Of a DNA stretch of 64,000 nt, positions 53,991 to 62,577 are shown piece after piece. The notes beneath the pieces are model-generated. The model was not told the origin of the DNA and did not search any database. It worked only from the letters and a program-made list of their open reading frames with translations. Source of the DNA: Actinomycetes bacterium (lineage in GTDB: Bacteria > Actinomycetota > Actinomycetes > Streptosporangiales > Streptosporangiaceae); NCBI GenBank assembly GCA_021793235.1, contig JAJYTD010000005.1:124001-188000 (forward strand). The letters run 5' to 3'. Made by a program: the position numbers and the translations under genes. Each line of letters opens with the position of its first letter. The first letter of the stretch is position 1.

Positions 53991-54025
53991 ACGTAGGGCG
54001 GGCCAGTCCCGCTGGCCCGCCCTAC
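53991..54025 (-). terminator. 15-bp perfect hairpin between rpmA and obgE
   Basis: CGTAGGGCGGGCCAG (53991-54005), loop TCCCG, and the exact complement at 54011-54025. It starts 32 bp after the rpmA stop and ends 50 bp before the obgE ATG. No T-tract. It is strong enough to reduce read-through and so lower Obg relative to the ribosomal proteins. Confidence 0.75.
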
Positions 54026-54057
54026 GCGTTGACGAATGCCGCCTCGCGCCGCCGGTC

Positions 54058-54318
54058 CTATTCCACGGGAGCCGGGACGATGTTCACGGCCTTGCGACCG
54101 CGCCGGTTACCGAACTCCACCTGGCCCGCGACGAGCGCGAACAGAGTGTCGTCTCCACCCCGGCCGACATTGTCGCCCGGGTGGAAGCGGGTACCGCGCT
54201 GGCGAACGAGGATCTCGCCGGCCTTGACGGTCTGGCCGCCGAAGCGCTTGACACCGAGCCGCTTGGCGTTGGAGTCGCGCCCGTTACGGCTGGACGACGC
54301 ACCCTTCTTGTGTGCCAT
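54058..54318 (-). CDS. rpmA: 50S ribosomal protein L27
   Basis: 86 residues. Starts [20 protein letters not shown], the standard L27 N-terminus without a cleavable leader. [23 protein letters not shown]-type core is present ([16 protein letters not shown]). It binds near the peptidyl-transferase centre. 13 bp after rplU on the same transcript. Confidence 0.98.
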   Translation of the reverse strand: MAHKKGASSSRNGRDSNAKRLGVKRFGGQTVKAGEILVRQRGTRFHPGDNVGRGGDDTLFALVAGQVEFGNRRGRKAVNIVPAPVE

Positions 54319-54331
54319 GTCGAGCCCTCCC

Positions 54332-54643
54332 CTACTTCGCCTCTATACCGGTGACCCGCACCTGGGTGTACTTCTGGCGGTGCCCCTGGCGCTTCTTGTA
54401 ACCGGTCTTGTTCTTGTACTTCAAAATGTTGATCTTGGGGCCCTTGGTCTCGCCGAGGACCTCGGCGGTGACCTGGTAGCCGCTCAGCTGTGCGGTGTCG
54501 CTGATGACCTTGCCGTCGTCGACGACAAGCAGCGGCTCCCATGTCAGTGTCGAACCGGCCTCGCCGGAGACCCTGTCGATGTCCAAGACGTCATCGACAG
54601 ACACCTTCTCCTGTCGGCCGCCCGCTCGCACGATCGCGTACAC
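54332..54643 (-). CDS. rplU: 50S ribosomal protein L21
   Basis: 103 residues from GTG 54643 ([18 protein letters not shown]); the frame is open to 54838 but the true L21 N-terminus starts here, with GGAAGAGAG upstream. The C-terminal [20 protein letters not shown] is diagnostic. First gene of the rplU-rpmA unit. Its leader contains alternative hairpins and a CRISPR-repeat-like sequence. Confidence 0.98.
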   Translation of the reverse strand: MYAIVRAGGRQEKVSVDDVLDIDRVSGEAGSTLTWEPLLVVDDGKVISDTAQLSGYQVTAEVLGETKGPKINILKYKNKTGYKKRQGHRQKYTQVRVTGIEAK

Positions 54644-54661
54644 CGGGGAACTCTCTTCCTG

Positions 54662-54690
54662 CTCGTGGATCATCCCCGCATCCACGGGGA
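54662..54690 (-). promoter_or_regulatory. rplU leader hairpin resembling a lone type I-E CRISPR repeat
   Basis: On the transcript strand the leader reads GGTCCCCGTGGATGCGGGG followed by ATGATCC. CCCCG (54674-54678 on plus) and CGGGG (54685-54689) form one hairpin. CGTGGAT (54664-54670) and ATCCACG (54680-54686) form a competing one. It looks like the palindromic repeat of actinobacterial type I-E CRISPR loci, but there is one copy and no cas gene. It may be an L21 autoregulatory site. Confidence 0.4.
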
Positions 54691-54841
54691 CCATAATGCG
54701 CTCAAAATCGACCGCAGATCCGCCCGCCTTCGGCAAAGGGCCGGGGATCGTAAGTAGGTCTCGGGCGCGCGAACGATGGGGGCGCGCCGACGCACCGCCC
54801 TCTAGGTTACCATCCGCGGGTCGGCGACCAGCACGCAACGA

Positions 54842-54871
54842 GGCGGGGCCGGCTCGAAGCCCGGCCCCGCC
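54842..54871 (-). terminator. Terminator downstream of the RNase E/G gene
   Basis: GGCGGGGCCGG (54842-54852) and CCGGCCCCGCC (54861-54871), an 11-bp stem with an 8-nt loop, 6 bp after the RNase stop. It separates the RNase gene from the rplU promoter region. Confidence 0.7.
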
Positions 54872-54877
54872 CTTCCG

Positions 54878-57751
54878 TCATCCCGCCTCGGCCACGGCCG
54901 ACTCAGGGGAGGCCCCGGTGGTCTTCGTCCGCCGGGTGCGGCGCCTGCGGGGACGCTGCTCGCCCGCGGGGTCGGCTGCCGAGGCGGTCTCCTCCTCGGC
55001 TGCGGCACCCCCCGCGCCACCCGCGCCGCCCATGTCGTCGCCAGCGGTGTCGACGGCGGTGTCGGTCGCAGCGTCGCCAGCGGTGCCGGCCGCTGAAGCG
55101 GTCTCCTCCTCGGCTGCGACACCCCCCGCGTCGCCCGTCTCAGCCGCCGGCTCTTCTTTCTTGGCCTTGCCTTTGCCGAAGGTCTTCTTCGCGGTCGTCT
55201 TCCGGCTCCGGGCCGGTGTCTTCGCGGGCTCCTCCGGCACGGCCTCCGGAGCAGGCTCCGCGGGCTTTGCCTGCTCGCCGTCGGCGGCCGCACCGGCCAC
55301 CGCGGGCTCCTCAGCAGACGGCTCCGCGGCCGGTTCGGCTCTGCGCTGCTCCGCTTTTTCGCCCTCGGACGGCTTCTCTTGACCGCCCTTGCCCTTCTTC
55401 TTCCGGCCGTTCCCGTTGCCGTTTCCGCTACCGCCCTTGGCCTCGACCGGCTCGGTGGAGACCACCAGGCCGCGCCCGTTGCAGTGCTCGCATGAATGCG
55501 AGAACGCCTCCAGCAGCCCCTGCCCGACCCGCTTGCGGGTCATCTGCACGAGTCCCAGCGAGGTGACCTCGGCCACCTGGTGCTTGGTGCGGTCCCGCGA
55601 CAGGCATTCGAGCATCCGACGCAGCACCAGGTCCCGGTTGCTCTCCAGCACCATGTCGATGAAGTCGATCACGATGATGCCGCCGATGTCGCGCAGCCGC
55701 AGTTGCCGGACGATCTCCTCGGCCGCCTCAAGGTTGTTCTTGGTGACCGTCTCCTCAAGGTTGCCGCCCTGACCGGTGAACTTTCCGGTGTTGACGTCGA
55801 CCACGGTCATCGCCTCGGTCCGGTCGATGATCAGCGATCCGCCACTGGGCAGCCACACCTTGCGCTCCAGCGCCTTGGCGATCTGCTCGTCGACCCGGTA
55901 GGCCTCGAAGACGTCGCGCTCCTCGGTCCAGTGCGAGAGCCGCTCTGCCAGGTGCGGTGCGACGTAGTCGACGTACTCGCGGACGGTGTCCCACGCCTCG
56001 CCGCCGGAGACCACGAGACTGGAGAAGTCCTCGTTGAACACATCGCGCACCACGCGGACGGTGAGATCGGGCTCACTGTTCAGCAGCGACGGCGCGCTCG
56101 CCGACTTCGCCTTGCGCTTGATCGAATCCCACTGCGAGGCCAAGCGCGAGATGTCGCGCTCCAGTTCCTCCTCGCTGGCTCCTTCAGCGGCGGTGCGCAC
56201 GATGACGCCGGCGTTCTCCGGCATGACCTTCTTCAGGATCTGCTTGAGCCGCGCCCGCTCCTTGTCGGGAAGCTTGCGGCTGATGCCGGTCATAGAACCG
56301 TCCGGCACATACACCAGGTAGCGCCCCGGGAGGCTGATCTGGCTGGTCAGCCGTGCACCCTTGTGGCCCAGCGGGTCCTTGGTGACCTGCACCAGCACCG
56401 ACTGGCCCGACTTCAGCACCGACTCGATGCGCTTGGGCTGGCCCTCGAGCCCGGAGGCGTCCCAGTTGACCTCGCCGGCGTAGAGAACGGCGTTGCGGCC
56501 CTTGCCGATGTCGACGAACGCCGCCTCCATGGACGGCAGCACGTTCTGCACCCGCCCCAGGTAGACGTTTCCCACATAGGAGCGGTGCGCGACGCGATCG
56601 ACGTAGTGCTCGACGAGGACGTCGTCCTCCAGCACCGCGATCTGAGTGCGTTCACCGATCCGGCGGATCACCAGGTCGCGCTTGACCGACTCCCGGCGCG
56701 CCAGGAACTCCGACTCGGTGATGACCGGGGCGCGTCGGCGGCCCTGCTCGCGGCCCTCGCGGCGCCGCTGCTTCTTGGCCTCCAACCGCGTGGACCCCTT
56801 GACCGCCTGGACCTCGTCCTCGATCGGCTTGTCGGAACGCGGCTCGCGGACCCGAACGACGGTGTTGGGCGGATCGTCTTGGTCAAGAGCCTCGTCTCCA
56901 CCTCCGGCCGACCGGCGGCGTCGGCGCCGACGCCGCCGACTGGTCCCGATCTCGGTGTGCTCGGTCTCGGTTCTCGCGCTCTCCCCGCTGTTCTCGTCGC
57001 CGTTCTCGTCCTCCTCGGCCACGGACTGATCGGCGACCGGCTCCGATTCGGTGTCCTCCTCGCCGGTACGTGATCTGCCCCGGCCGCGGCCGCCGCGGCG
57101 GCGGCGACGGCGCGACGGGCGCTCATCGTCGTACTCGTCCTCAGCGCCGGTGTCGGCCTCAGCCAAGCCCTGCTCGGCCGTTGTATCGGCCGTGTCTTCG
57201 ACGGCAGCCGGTCCCGTGCCGTTGGTCGGCTCCTGGGGGGCCGGTCCGGCCGAGGCGATCGGCGGTTGGAACAGCACCATGGGCGGTTGGAAGGAGACGC
57301 TGGTCGGGTCGGCGACCGCCTCCGCGTCCTCTTCCGTCCCGGGTTCGGGCTCGGCCTGTTCCGGCTCGACCGCAGCGCGGGCGCGGGCGCGCGTGGTCCC
57401 GGCCGTCCGTGCGCGTTTCGGCTGTGCTTTCGCCTCGGGCTCCGGCTCGGTCGGCTGCACCGAGGCGACCGAGCCAGTCGACTCGGCCGCCTCGACCACG
57501 ACCGTCTCGGTGTCTCCCGGTCCGGCCAGGGTCGTCAGTGGGCCGTCCGTGCCCTCTGCCAGAGGTTCGGGCTCCGGCGGCGGGCCGGCGGGACGCCGGA
57601 CTCCACTGCGCTCGCCGGGTGCGCTGACCGTGACCTCACTCGCCTGCGGGTCTCCGGCCACCCGCGTAACCGGGCCGGTATCGGTGGTCTCCGTTGTTTC
57701 AGTTGTACCCGCGGTGCCGTCGGCACCGTTGTTGGGCTCGTTTTCGAGCAT
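54878..57751 (-). CDS. rne: Ribonuclease E/G
   Basis: 957 residues. The catalytic core is about residues 330-780: S1 domain around YVGNVYLGRVQNVLPSMEAAFVDIGKGRNAVLY, RNase-H-like region, and the metal-binding DVNTGKFTG and DFIDM. A zinc-link-like CEHCNGRG follows. The first 320 residues are an actinobacterial acidic/Arg-rich extension (RRRRRRRGGRGRGR-like stretches). The last 170 are Ala/Glu low complexity, with AAEEETASAA repeated twice. It initiates mRNA decay and rRNA processing. Own terminator downstream. Confidence 0.96.
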   Translation of the reverse strand: MLENEPNNGADGTAGTTETTETTDTGPVTRVAGDPQASEVTVSAPGERSGVRRPAGPPPEPEPLAEGTDGPLTTLAGPGDTETVVVEAAESTGSVASVQPTEPEPEAKAQPKRARTAGTTRARARAAVEPEQAEPEPGTEEDAEAVADPTSVSFQPPMVLFQPPIASAGPAPQEPTNGTGPAAVEDTADTTAEQGLAEADTGAEDEYDDERPSRRRRRRGGRGRGRSRTGEEDTESEPVADQSVAEEDENGDENSGESARTETEHTEIGTSRRRRRRRRRSAGGGDEALDQDDPPNTVVRVREPRSDKPIEDEVQAVKGSTRLEAKKQRRREGREQGRRRAPVITESEFLARRESVKRDLVIRRIGERTQIAVLEDDVLVEHYVDRVAHRSYVGNVYLGRVQNVLPSMEAAFVDIGKGRNAVLYAGEVNWDASGLEGQPKRIESVLKSGQSVLVQVTKDPLGHKGARLTSQISLPGRYLVYVPDGSMTGISRKLPDKERARLKQILKKVMPENAGVIVRTAAEGASEEELERDISRLASQWDSIKRKAKSASAPSLLNSEPDLTVRVVRDVFNEDFSSLVVSGGEAWDTVREYVDYVAPHLAERLSHWTEERDVFEAYRVDEQIAKALERKVWLPSGGSLIIDRTEAMTVVDVNTGKFTGQGGNLEETVTKNNLEAAEEIVRQLRLRDIGGIIVIDFIDMVLESNRDLVLRRMLECLSRDRTKHQVAEVTSLGLVQMTRKRVGQGLLEAFSHSCEHCNGRGLVVSTEPVEAKGGSGNGNGNGRKKKGKGGQEKPSEGEKAEQRRAEPAAEPSAEEPAVAGAAADGEQAKPAEPAPEAVPEEPAKTPARSRKTTAKKTFGKGKAKKEEPAAETGDAGGVAAEEETASAAGTAGDAATDTAVDTAGDDMGGAGGAGGAAAEEETASAADPAGEQRPRRRRTRRTKTTGASPESAVAEAG

Positions 57752-57906
57752 CCGGGCGGTCTCCCGTCAGAGTCCTCAGGCGCGGTACCGCCTCAGCGGC
57801 GGCCGCCGCTGCGCACAAGGACTGTCGTCGCTATGTCGGCTCCGGTGGCACTGTCATCGCCACCGGAGCAAAGTCGTCATGGGTCGCCCGCGTCCCCCGA
57901 GAGAGG

Positions 57907-58773
57907 TCACGCATGAGGTGCACTCCGTGCGGGCAACGACGGCCGCGGCGGCTGCGCCGTGCGTCCGGCCGGATCGGCCTGGCCATCCGCTGCGAGCGGA
58001 TCGGCGATCGCGTCGGACGCTCCGTCGAGCGGCCCCTGCGCCAGCCGAGTCACCCGCGGGGATGACGGCGGCGCCAGGCCGGCCACGCGACGAAGGCCGG
58101 TCACCACGTCGTCCGGTCGCACAGCAGGTGTTGTGTGCCGTACAACCATCCGAATTATGGCATATGTCTCTTGTTGTTCTTTTACGGCTCGCCCGTCCAC
58201 CTCTAGGTGTAGGACGGCCGCACGGGTGTCGAAACGGCGGCGGCCCTTCTTGGTGAGCCGTTCCACTTCGACGGTCTCGGCCGCGAGAAACACGGCCACC
58301 GCCTCCGCGGCGTCGTCGGGGGCGACGCCGGGCATTTCCACCCTCCACTCCGACGCCTCCAGGCGGTCGGTCAGACTATCCGCTGTCGCCTCAACGGCCT
58401 CGATGACGTCGATGCCCTCGGGCATGGCGTTATCGAGCCGGACACGCACCTGTCCGGGATCGCAGGGCTCGGCCAGCGTGATCTCAGCGTACTCCGCCTC
58501 GCTGGCGACCCCGGTGGGGGCGGCCCCCGTGTAGGAGATCCTCGGATGTGGCGTGAACCCCGCTGAAAAGGCGACGGGGACCTCAGCCCGGCGGAGCGCC
58601 CGCTCCAGCGCGCGGGCGATGTCGCGATGACTCGCGAACCGCATTCGGCCACGCTTGGCGTAGCGGAGGCGCAACCGCTGGCCTGGTCGTCCGGTGGAGG
58701 GCGAGGTAGTGCCCTCAGATGCGGGGGGCAGCGCTGCTCCTTTCCTCGATGTCCCTCTGTGCGGATGCGCCAT
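57907..58773 (-). CDS. TIGR03936-family radical-SAM-associated protein (DUF2344)
   Basis: 288 residues from ATG 58773; an upstream start at 58806 would add 11 residues. The conserved start of the domain is RLRLRYAKRGRMRFASHRDIARALERALRR, followed by GFTPHPRISYTGAAPTGVASEAEY, both signatures of TIGR03936. This protein is normally encoded next to, or fused to, the B12-type radical SAM protein found at 59216. Role unproven; suggested tRNA or ribosome modification partner. Here a 440-bp gap and a strong hairpin separate the two. Confidence 0.9.
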   Translation of the reverse strand: MAHPHRGTSRKGAALPPASEGTTSPSTGRPGQRLRLRYAKRGRMRFASHRDIARALERALRRAEVPVAFSAGFTPHPRISYTGAAPTGVASEAEYAEITLAEPCDPGQVRVRLDNAMPEGIDVIEAVEATADSLTDRLEASEWRVEMPGVAPDDAAEAVAVFLAAETVEVERLTKKGRRRFDTRAAVLHLEVDGRAVKEQQETYAIIRMVVRHTTPAVRPDDVVTGLRRVAGLAPPSSPRVTRLAQGPLDGASDAIADPLAADGQADPAGRTAQPPRPSLPARSAPHA

Positions 58774-59215
58774 ATCCTCTGCGACACACCCGCCTGGGAG
58801 ATTCACGTCTTATTACTTCAGCGTACGGTGCGTGTCGAGGCGCGCGCGCCATCGACCCGGTAGAAGAGCCGCTCCGCGTTGCCTGACAACGGTTCGGCCG
58901 ATGACCGGATGACACAGCGTTCCGTGCCGGATCACACACGTATGTGCTCTTCCCCTCAGGAAGCCGGTTGAAAAGCGATCGCTTCGTCAGATGCGCGATC
59001 TTGACCCTGGAAACGGGTGCGGCACGCGCTGAGAGGCCTCCGGCGCCAAGAACGGGGCGAACAGGCGGCGCTGACCTGCGGGGCCCGGCCCCACCGAAAT
59101 TTTTTGCGGTAATTCGCGGCTCTGTGCAAACCTCCGGACGCACCTGCTCGTCTTAACACACGTATGGCCCGGCGCGAGCGGGGCGCCGGGCCATACTCTC
59201 GCTTCCTCCGCCGGC
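58774..59215. other. 442-bp gene-free gap with palindrome and opposite-strand terminator
   Basis: No supportable protein gene. On the minus strand TAATAA near 58815 may be the -10 for the 57907 gene. A 12-bp perfect palindrome AAGCGATCGCTT is at 58974-58985, and CACACGTATGTG-type near-palindromes lie just before. On the plus strand GGGG-CCCGG-CCCC (59080-59092) is followed by a T6 run ending at 59105. This is a terminator for rightward transcription although no rightward gene is known here. Confidence 0.5.
59163..59195 (-). terminator. 13-bp perfect hairpin terminator after the radical SAM gene
   Basis: TATGGCCCGGCGC (59163-59175), loop GAGCGGG, and the exact complement at 59183-59195. It lies 20 bp after the radical SAM stop codon. 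No T-tract on the minus strand, but the stem is the strongest in the region. Confidence 0.75.
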
Positions 59216-61150
59216 TCAGATAGGCGTCAGCGGCAGCAGTCTGCCCGTCGGCCCCGGCCCGATCTGGATCTCGGTTCCCATGCTCGGGCACACGCCGCAG
59301 TCGTAGCAGGGACTCCATCGACAGTCGTCGACCTCCACGGATTCCTCGCCGTGCAGCGCGTCCTGCCAGTCCTGCCAGAGCCACCCGCGGTCCAGTCCGG
59401 CGTCGAGGTGGTCCCAGGGCAGCACCTCGTCCTCATCGCGTTCGCGCACCGTGTACCAGTCGAGATCCACGCCATCGGCCGCCAGCGCCTTCTCCGTGCA
59501 GTCCCGCCACCGCTCATAGGAGAAGTGCTCGCTCCAGCCGTCGAACCGGCTGCCCTCGCGCCACACGGCCTCGATGACCTGACCGACCCGGCGGTCGCCA
59601 CGCGACAGCAGTCCTTCGATGATGGAGGGGCGCCCCTCGTGGTAGCGCAGGCCCACCGACTTTCCGTACCGGCGGTCGGAGCGCAGCGCGTCCCTGAGCT
59701 TGCGCAGCCGGGCGTCCACGACTTCGTGCGGGGTCTGCCCGGCCCACTGAAACGGGGTGTGCGGCTTGGGCACGAACCCGCCGATCGACACGGTGCAACG
59801 GATGTCCTTGCGCCCGGTGACCTCGCGGCCGACCCTGATGACCTCGGTGGCGAGGTCGGCGATGGCGAGGACGTCCTCGTCCGTCTCAGTCGGGAGCCCG
59901 CACATGAAGTAGAGCTTGACCTGGCGCCACCCCGCGGCGTAAGCGGCGGTGACGGTGCGGATGAGGTCGGCCTCGGTGACCATTTTGTTGATCACCCGAC
60001 GCATCCGCTCACTGCCGCCTTCTGGAGCGAAGGTCAGGCCGGAGCGCCTGCCGTTCCGGGTCAGCTCGTTGGCCAAGTCGATGTTGAAGGCGTCGACCCG
60101 GGTGGAGGGAAGCGACAGCCCGGTGTTGGTGTCCTCGTACTGGTCGGCCAGCCCCTTGGCGATGCCGCCGATCTCGCTGTGGTCGGCGCTGGACAGCGAG
60201 AGTAGGCCGACCTCCTGGAAACCGGAGGACTTCACCCCCTGCTCGACCATGGCGCTGATGGTCTCCTTGCCGCGTTCGCGTACCGGGCGCGTGATCATCC
60301 CCGCCTGGCAGAAGCGGCAGCCGCGCGTGCACCCGCGGAAGATCTCGACGCTGTAGCGCTCGTGCACGGATTCGGCCAGCGGCACGATCGGATTCTTCGG
60401 ATAGGGCCAGTTGTCGAGGTCCATGACCGTGTGCTTGTGCACCGTCCACGGCACGCCGGCGCGGTTGGGTGTGTAGCGCTCGATACGGCCGTCCGGCCGG
60501 TACTCGACGTCGTAGAAGCGGGGGATGTACACTCCCCCGCTTCCCGCCAGGCGCAGCAGCAGGCCATCGCGTCCACCGGGGCGGCCCTCGCGCTTCCACT
60601 CACGGACGACCTCGGTGATGGCCAGGGCGATCTCCTCGCCGTCGCCGAGGACGACGGCGTCGAGAAAGTCGGCGACGGGCTCCGGGTTGAACGCCGCATG
60701 GCCCCCTGCCAGCACGACCGGGTGGTCCTCCCCGCGGTCGGCCGAATGCAGGGGGATCCCGGCCAGGTCCAGCGCGGTGAGCATGTTGGTGTAGCACATT
60801 TCGCTGGCGAAACTGAGGCCGAGGATGTCGAATGCGCCCACCGGCCGGTGGGCGTCCACGGTGAACTGCGGGATCTTGTGGCTGCGCATAAGCTTCTCAA
60901 GATCGGGCCAGACAGCGTAGGTCCGCTCGGCGAGGACTCCCTCGCGCTCATTGAGCACCTCGTAGAGGATCTGAATACCCTGGTTGGGCACGCCCACCTC
61001 GTAGGCGTCCGGGTACATCAGGGCCCAGCGGACCTCCGCCTCGTCCCAGTCCGAGACGATGGAGTTGAGTTCGCCGCCCACGTACTGGACCGGCTTCTGC
61101 ACGTTGGGAAGCAGGGCTTCCAATCGCGGGAACACACTTTCGATGGGCAT
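59216..61150 (-). CDS. TIGR03960-family B12-binding-like radical SAM protein
   Basis: 644 residues from ATG 61150, chosen for AAGGGGT upstream; the frame is open to 61264. The N-terminal half has a B12-binding-like Rossmann pattern (WALMYPDAYEVGVPNQGIQIL, VVLAGGHAAFNPEPVADF). The radical SAM cluster motif is FRGCTRGCRFCQAG (CxxxCxxC) near residue 300. A C-terminal cysteine-rich end (CYDCGVCP) may hold a second cluster. Partner of the TIGR03936 protein downstream; substrate not established. Confidence 0.93.
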   Translation of the reverse strand: MPIESVFPRLEALLPNVQKPVQYVGGELNSIVSDWDEAEVRWALMYPDAYEVGVPNQGIQILYEVLNEREGVLAERTYAVWPDLEKLMRSHKIPQFTVDAHRPVGAFDILGLSFASEMCYTNMLTALDLAGIPLHSADRGEDHPVVLAGGHAAFNPEPVADFLDAVVLGDGEEIALAITEVVREWKREGRPGGRDGLLLRLAGSGGVYIPRFYDVEYRPDGRIERYTPNRAGVPWTVHKHTVMDLDNWPYPKNPIVPLAESVHERYSVEIFRGCTRGCRFCQAGMITRPVRERGKETISAMVEQGVKSSGFQEVGLLSLSSADHSEIGGIAKGLADQYEDTNTGLSLPSTRVDAFNIDLANELTRNGRRSGLTFAPEGGSERMRRVINKMVTEADLIRTVTAAYAAGWRQVKLYFMCGLPTETDEDVLAIADLATEVIRVGREVTGRKDIRCTVSIGGFVPKPHTPFQWAGQTPHEVVDARLRKLRDALRSDRRYGKSVGLRYHEGRPSIIEGLLSRGDRRVGQVIEAVWREGSRFDGWSEHFSYERWRDCTEKALAADGVDLDWYTVRERDEDEVLPWDHLDAGLDRGWLWQDWQDALHGEESVEVDDCRWSPCYDCGVCPSMGTEIQIGPGPTGRLLPLTPI

Positions 61151-61297
61151 GGTCGACCCCTTTGACATCCCCCGGGTCTGAAGTGCCCGGGATTCCCTTT
61201 CTCCGCACATGGCGGGTCCAGGGTGATTGACGCTTCTCAGCCCGCCCGATGGCGAGGGTTCCACGTCCTGGCACGGATATGTCCGCCCGCGTACAGC

Positions 61298-61318
61298 GTC
61301 CGCTTGACCGTCGCGGAC
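61298..61318 (-). terminator. Short hairpin after rodA
   Basis: GTCCGC (61298-61303) and GCGGAC (61313-61318) form a 6-bp stem about 50 bp downstream of the rodA stop on the minus strand. It may be a weak terminator in the gap before the radical SAM gene. Confidence 0.3.
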
Positions 61319-61366
61319 ACAGTGATCGGCAGTCTCCTGCGGAACGGTCTTCTCAGCTTAGGCCCG

Positions 61367-62536
61367 TCAGTCGAATCCCCGTGCGCGCGAGTGAATACCC
61401 AGGACCAGACCGATCGCTGCCAGGTGGGCGATGGTCGCGGTCCCCCCATAGGAGACGAACGGCAGCGGCAGCCCGGTGATCGGCATGATACCCAGTGTCA
61501 TACCGATGTTGATGAAGCTCTGGAAGCACAGCCACGTCGCCACTCCGATGCACACGAGCCGACCATAGGGCTGGGAGCACTCAGCGGCGATCCGCAGCAC
61601 CCGCCAGATCACCAGGGCCAGCAGGACAATGATCACCGTACCGCCGATGAAGCCGAGTTCCTCCCCTGCGACCGTGAAGATGAAGTCGGTGTGCTGCTCG
61701 GGGACGAACCGTCCGCTGGTGTGCTCTCCCTGGAACAGTCCCGTTCCGTTGAACCCGCCCGACCCGACGGCGATCTTCGCCTGGTTGGCGTTATAGCCGG
61801 TACCGCGGGGGTCGGCAGCGGGGTCGACGAAGCTGGTGAAGCGGGCGATCTGGTAGTCCTTGAGCAGCCCGGACCACCACACCGCGGCCATGGCGAGCAC
61901 TCCGCAGACGAGCAGCCCGACCACCCACCGTGCGGGCGCTCCCGACAGCGCGAGCATCCCCATATAGACCGCCACGAGCACCAGGGCGGTGCCGAGATCG
62001 GGCTGAGCCATGATCAGCGCCAGGGGAACGGCCAGGGCCACCAGGCTGAACAGTACGTCGCGGGTGGTCGGCCGGTGCTCGCCGGCGCGCGGTTCACCCA
62101 GGAGCATGGCCAGCCCCAGGACCAGGCCGACCTTGGCGACCTCGCCCGGCTGCGCCTGGAAGCCGCCGATCACCAGCCAGGATCGGGATCCGTTGATGAC
62201 CTCGCCGAGCGGAGTCAGCACAAGCGCCAACCCGATCACGGCCACCGCGTAGATCACCGGTGCGTAGGCGGACGGGAGCCGGTAGTCCACCGCGGCCACG
62301 GCCACGCAGACCAGCGCGCCGATGGCGATGTGCACCAGCTGGCTGCGCGCGTGGCCTGTGGCGTCCCGCGGGTCGCCCGTGCCCGAGGTCGCCGCCCAGA
62401 CCAGAAGCACACCGATAGCGGACAGTGCGGCCACGGACAGAACGAGTGTCCAGTCGATGCGCCGCGGAACGGCGCCGACCAGCCACCGTGTGCGGTTGCG
62501 CCAAGGCGTGCTCGGAAAGCGGGTGGTGGCGGTCAT
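61367..62536 (-). CDS. rodA: Rod-shape SEDS glycosyltransferase RodA
   Basis: 389 residues with about ten membrane helices. SEDS signatures: NGSRSWLVIGGFQAQPGEVAKVGLVL, VAVYMGMLAL, and the catalytic loop FIFTVAGEELGFIGG, plus LPLPFVSYGGTATI near the end. It polymerises lipid II into glycan strands and works with the class B PBP encoded 41 bp upstream. The pair order PBP2-rodA matches actinobacteria. Confidence 0.96.
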   Translation of the reverse strand: MTATTRFPSTPWRNRTRWLVGAVPRRIDWTLVLSVAALSAIGVLLVWAATSGTGDPRDATGHARSQLVHIAIGALVCVAVAAVDYRLPSAYAPVIYAVAVIGLALVLTPLGEVINGSRSWLVIGGFQAQPGEVAKVGLVLGLAMLLGEPRAGEHRPTTRDVLFSLVALAVPLALIMAQPDLGTALVLVAVYMGMLALSGAPARWVVGLLVCGVLAMAAVWWSGLLKDYQIARFTSFVDPAADPRGTGYNANQAKIAVGSGGFNGTGLFQGEHTSGRFVPEQHTDFIFTVAGEELGFIGGTVIIVLLALVIWRVLRIAAECSQPYGRLVCIGVATWLCFQSFINIGMTLGIMPITGLPLPFVSYGGTATIAHLAAIGLVLGIHSRARGFD

Positions 62537-62577
62537 GGGGACTCCTCAACTCCCGGATCAGTCCGGACAGGGCCGGG

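Noticed and set aside
54662-54690. CRISPR array
   Set aside because: Only one repeat-like unit and no spacer-repeat periodicity or cas genes in the window; kept only as a lone-repeat finding.
55496-57073. 525-residue plus-strand ORF opposite the RNase gene
   Set aside because: Antisense of the RNase E/G core; no independent support.
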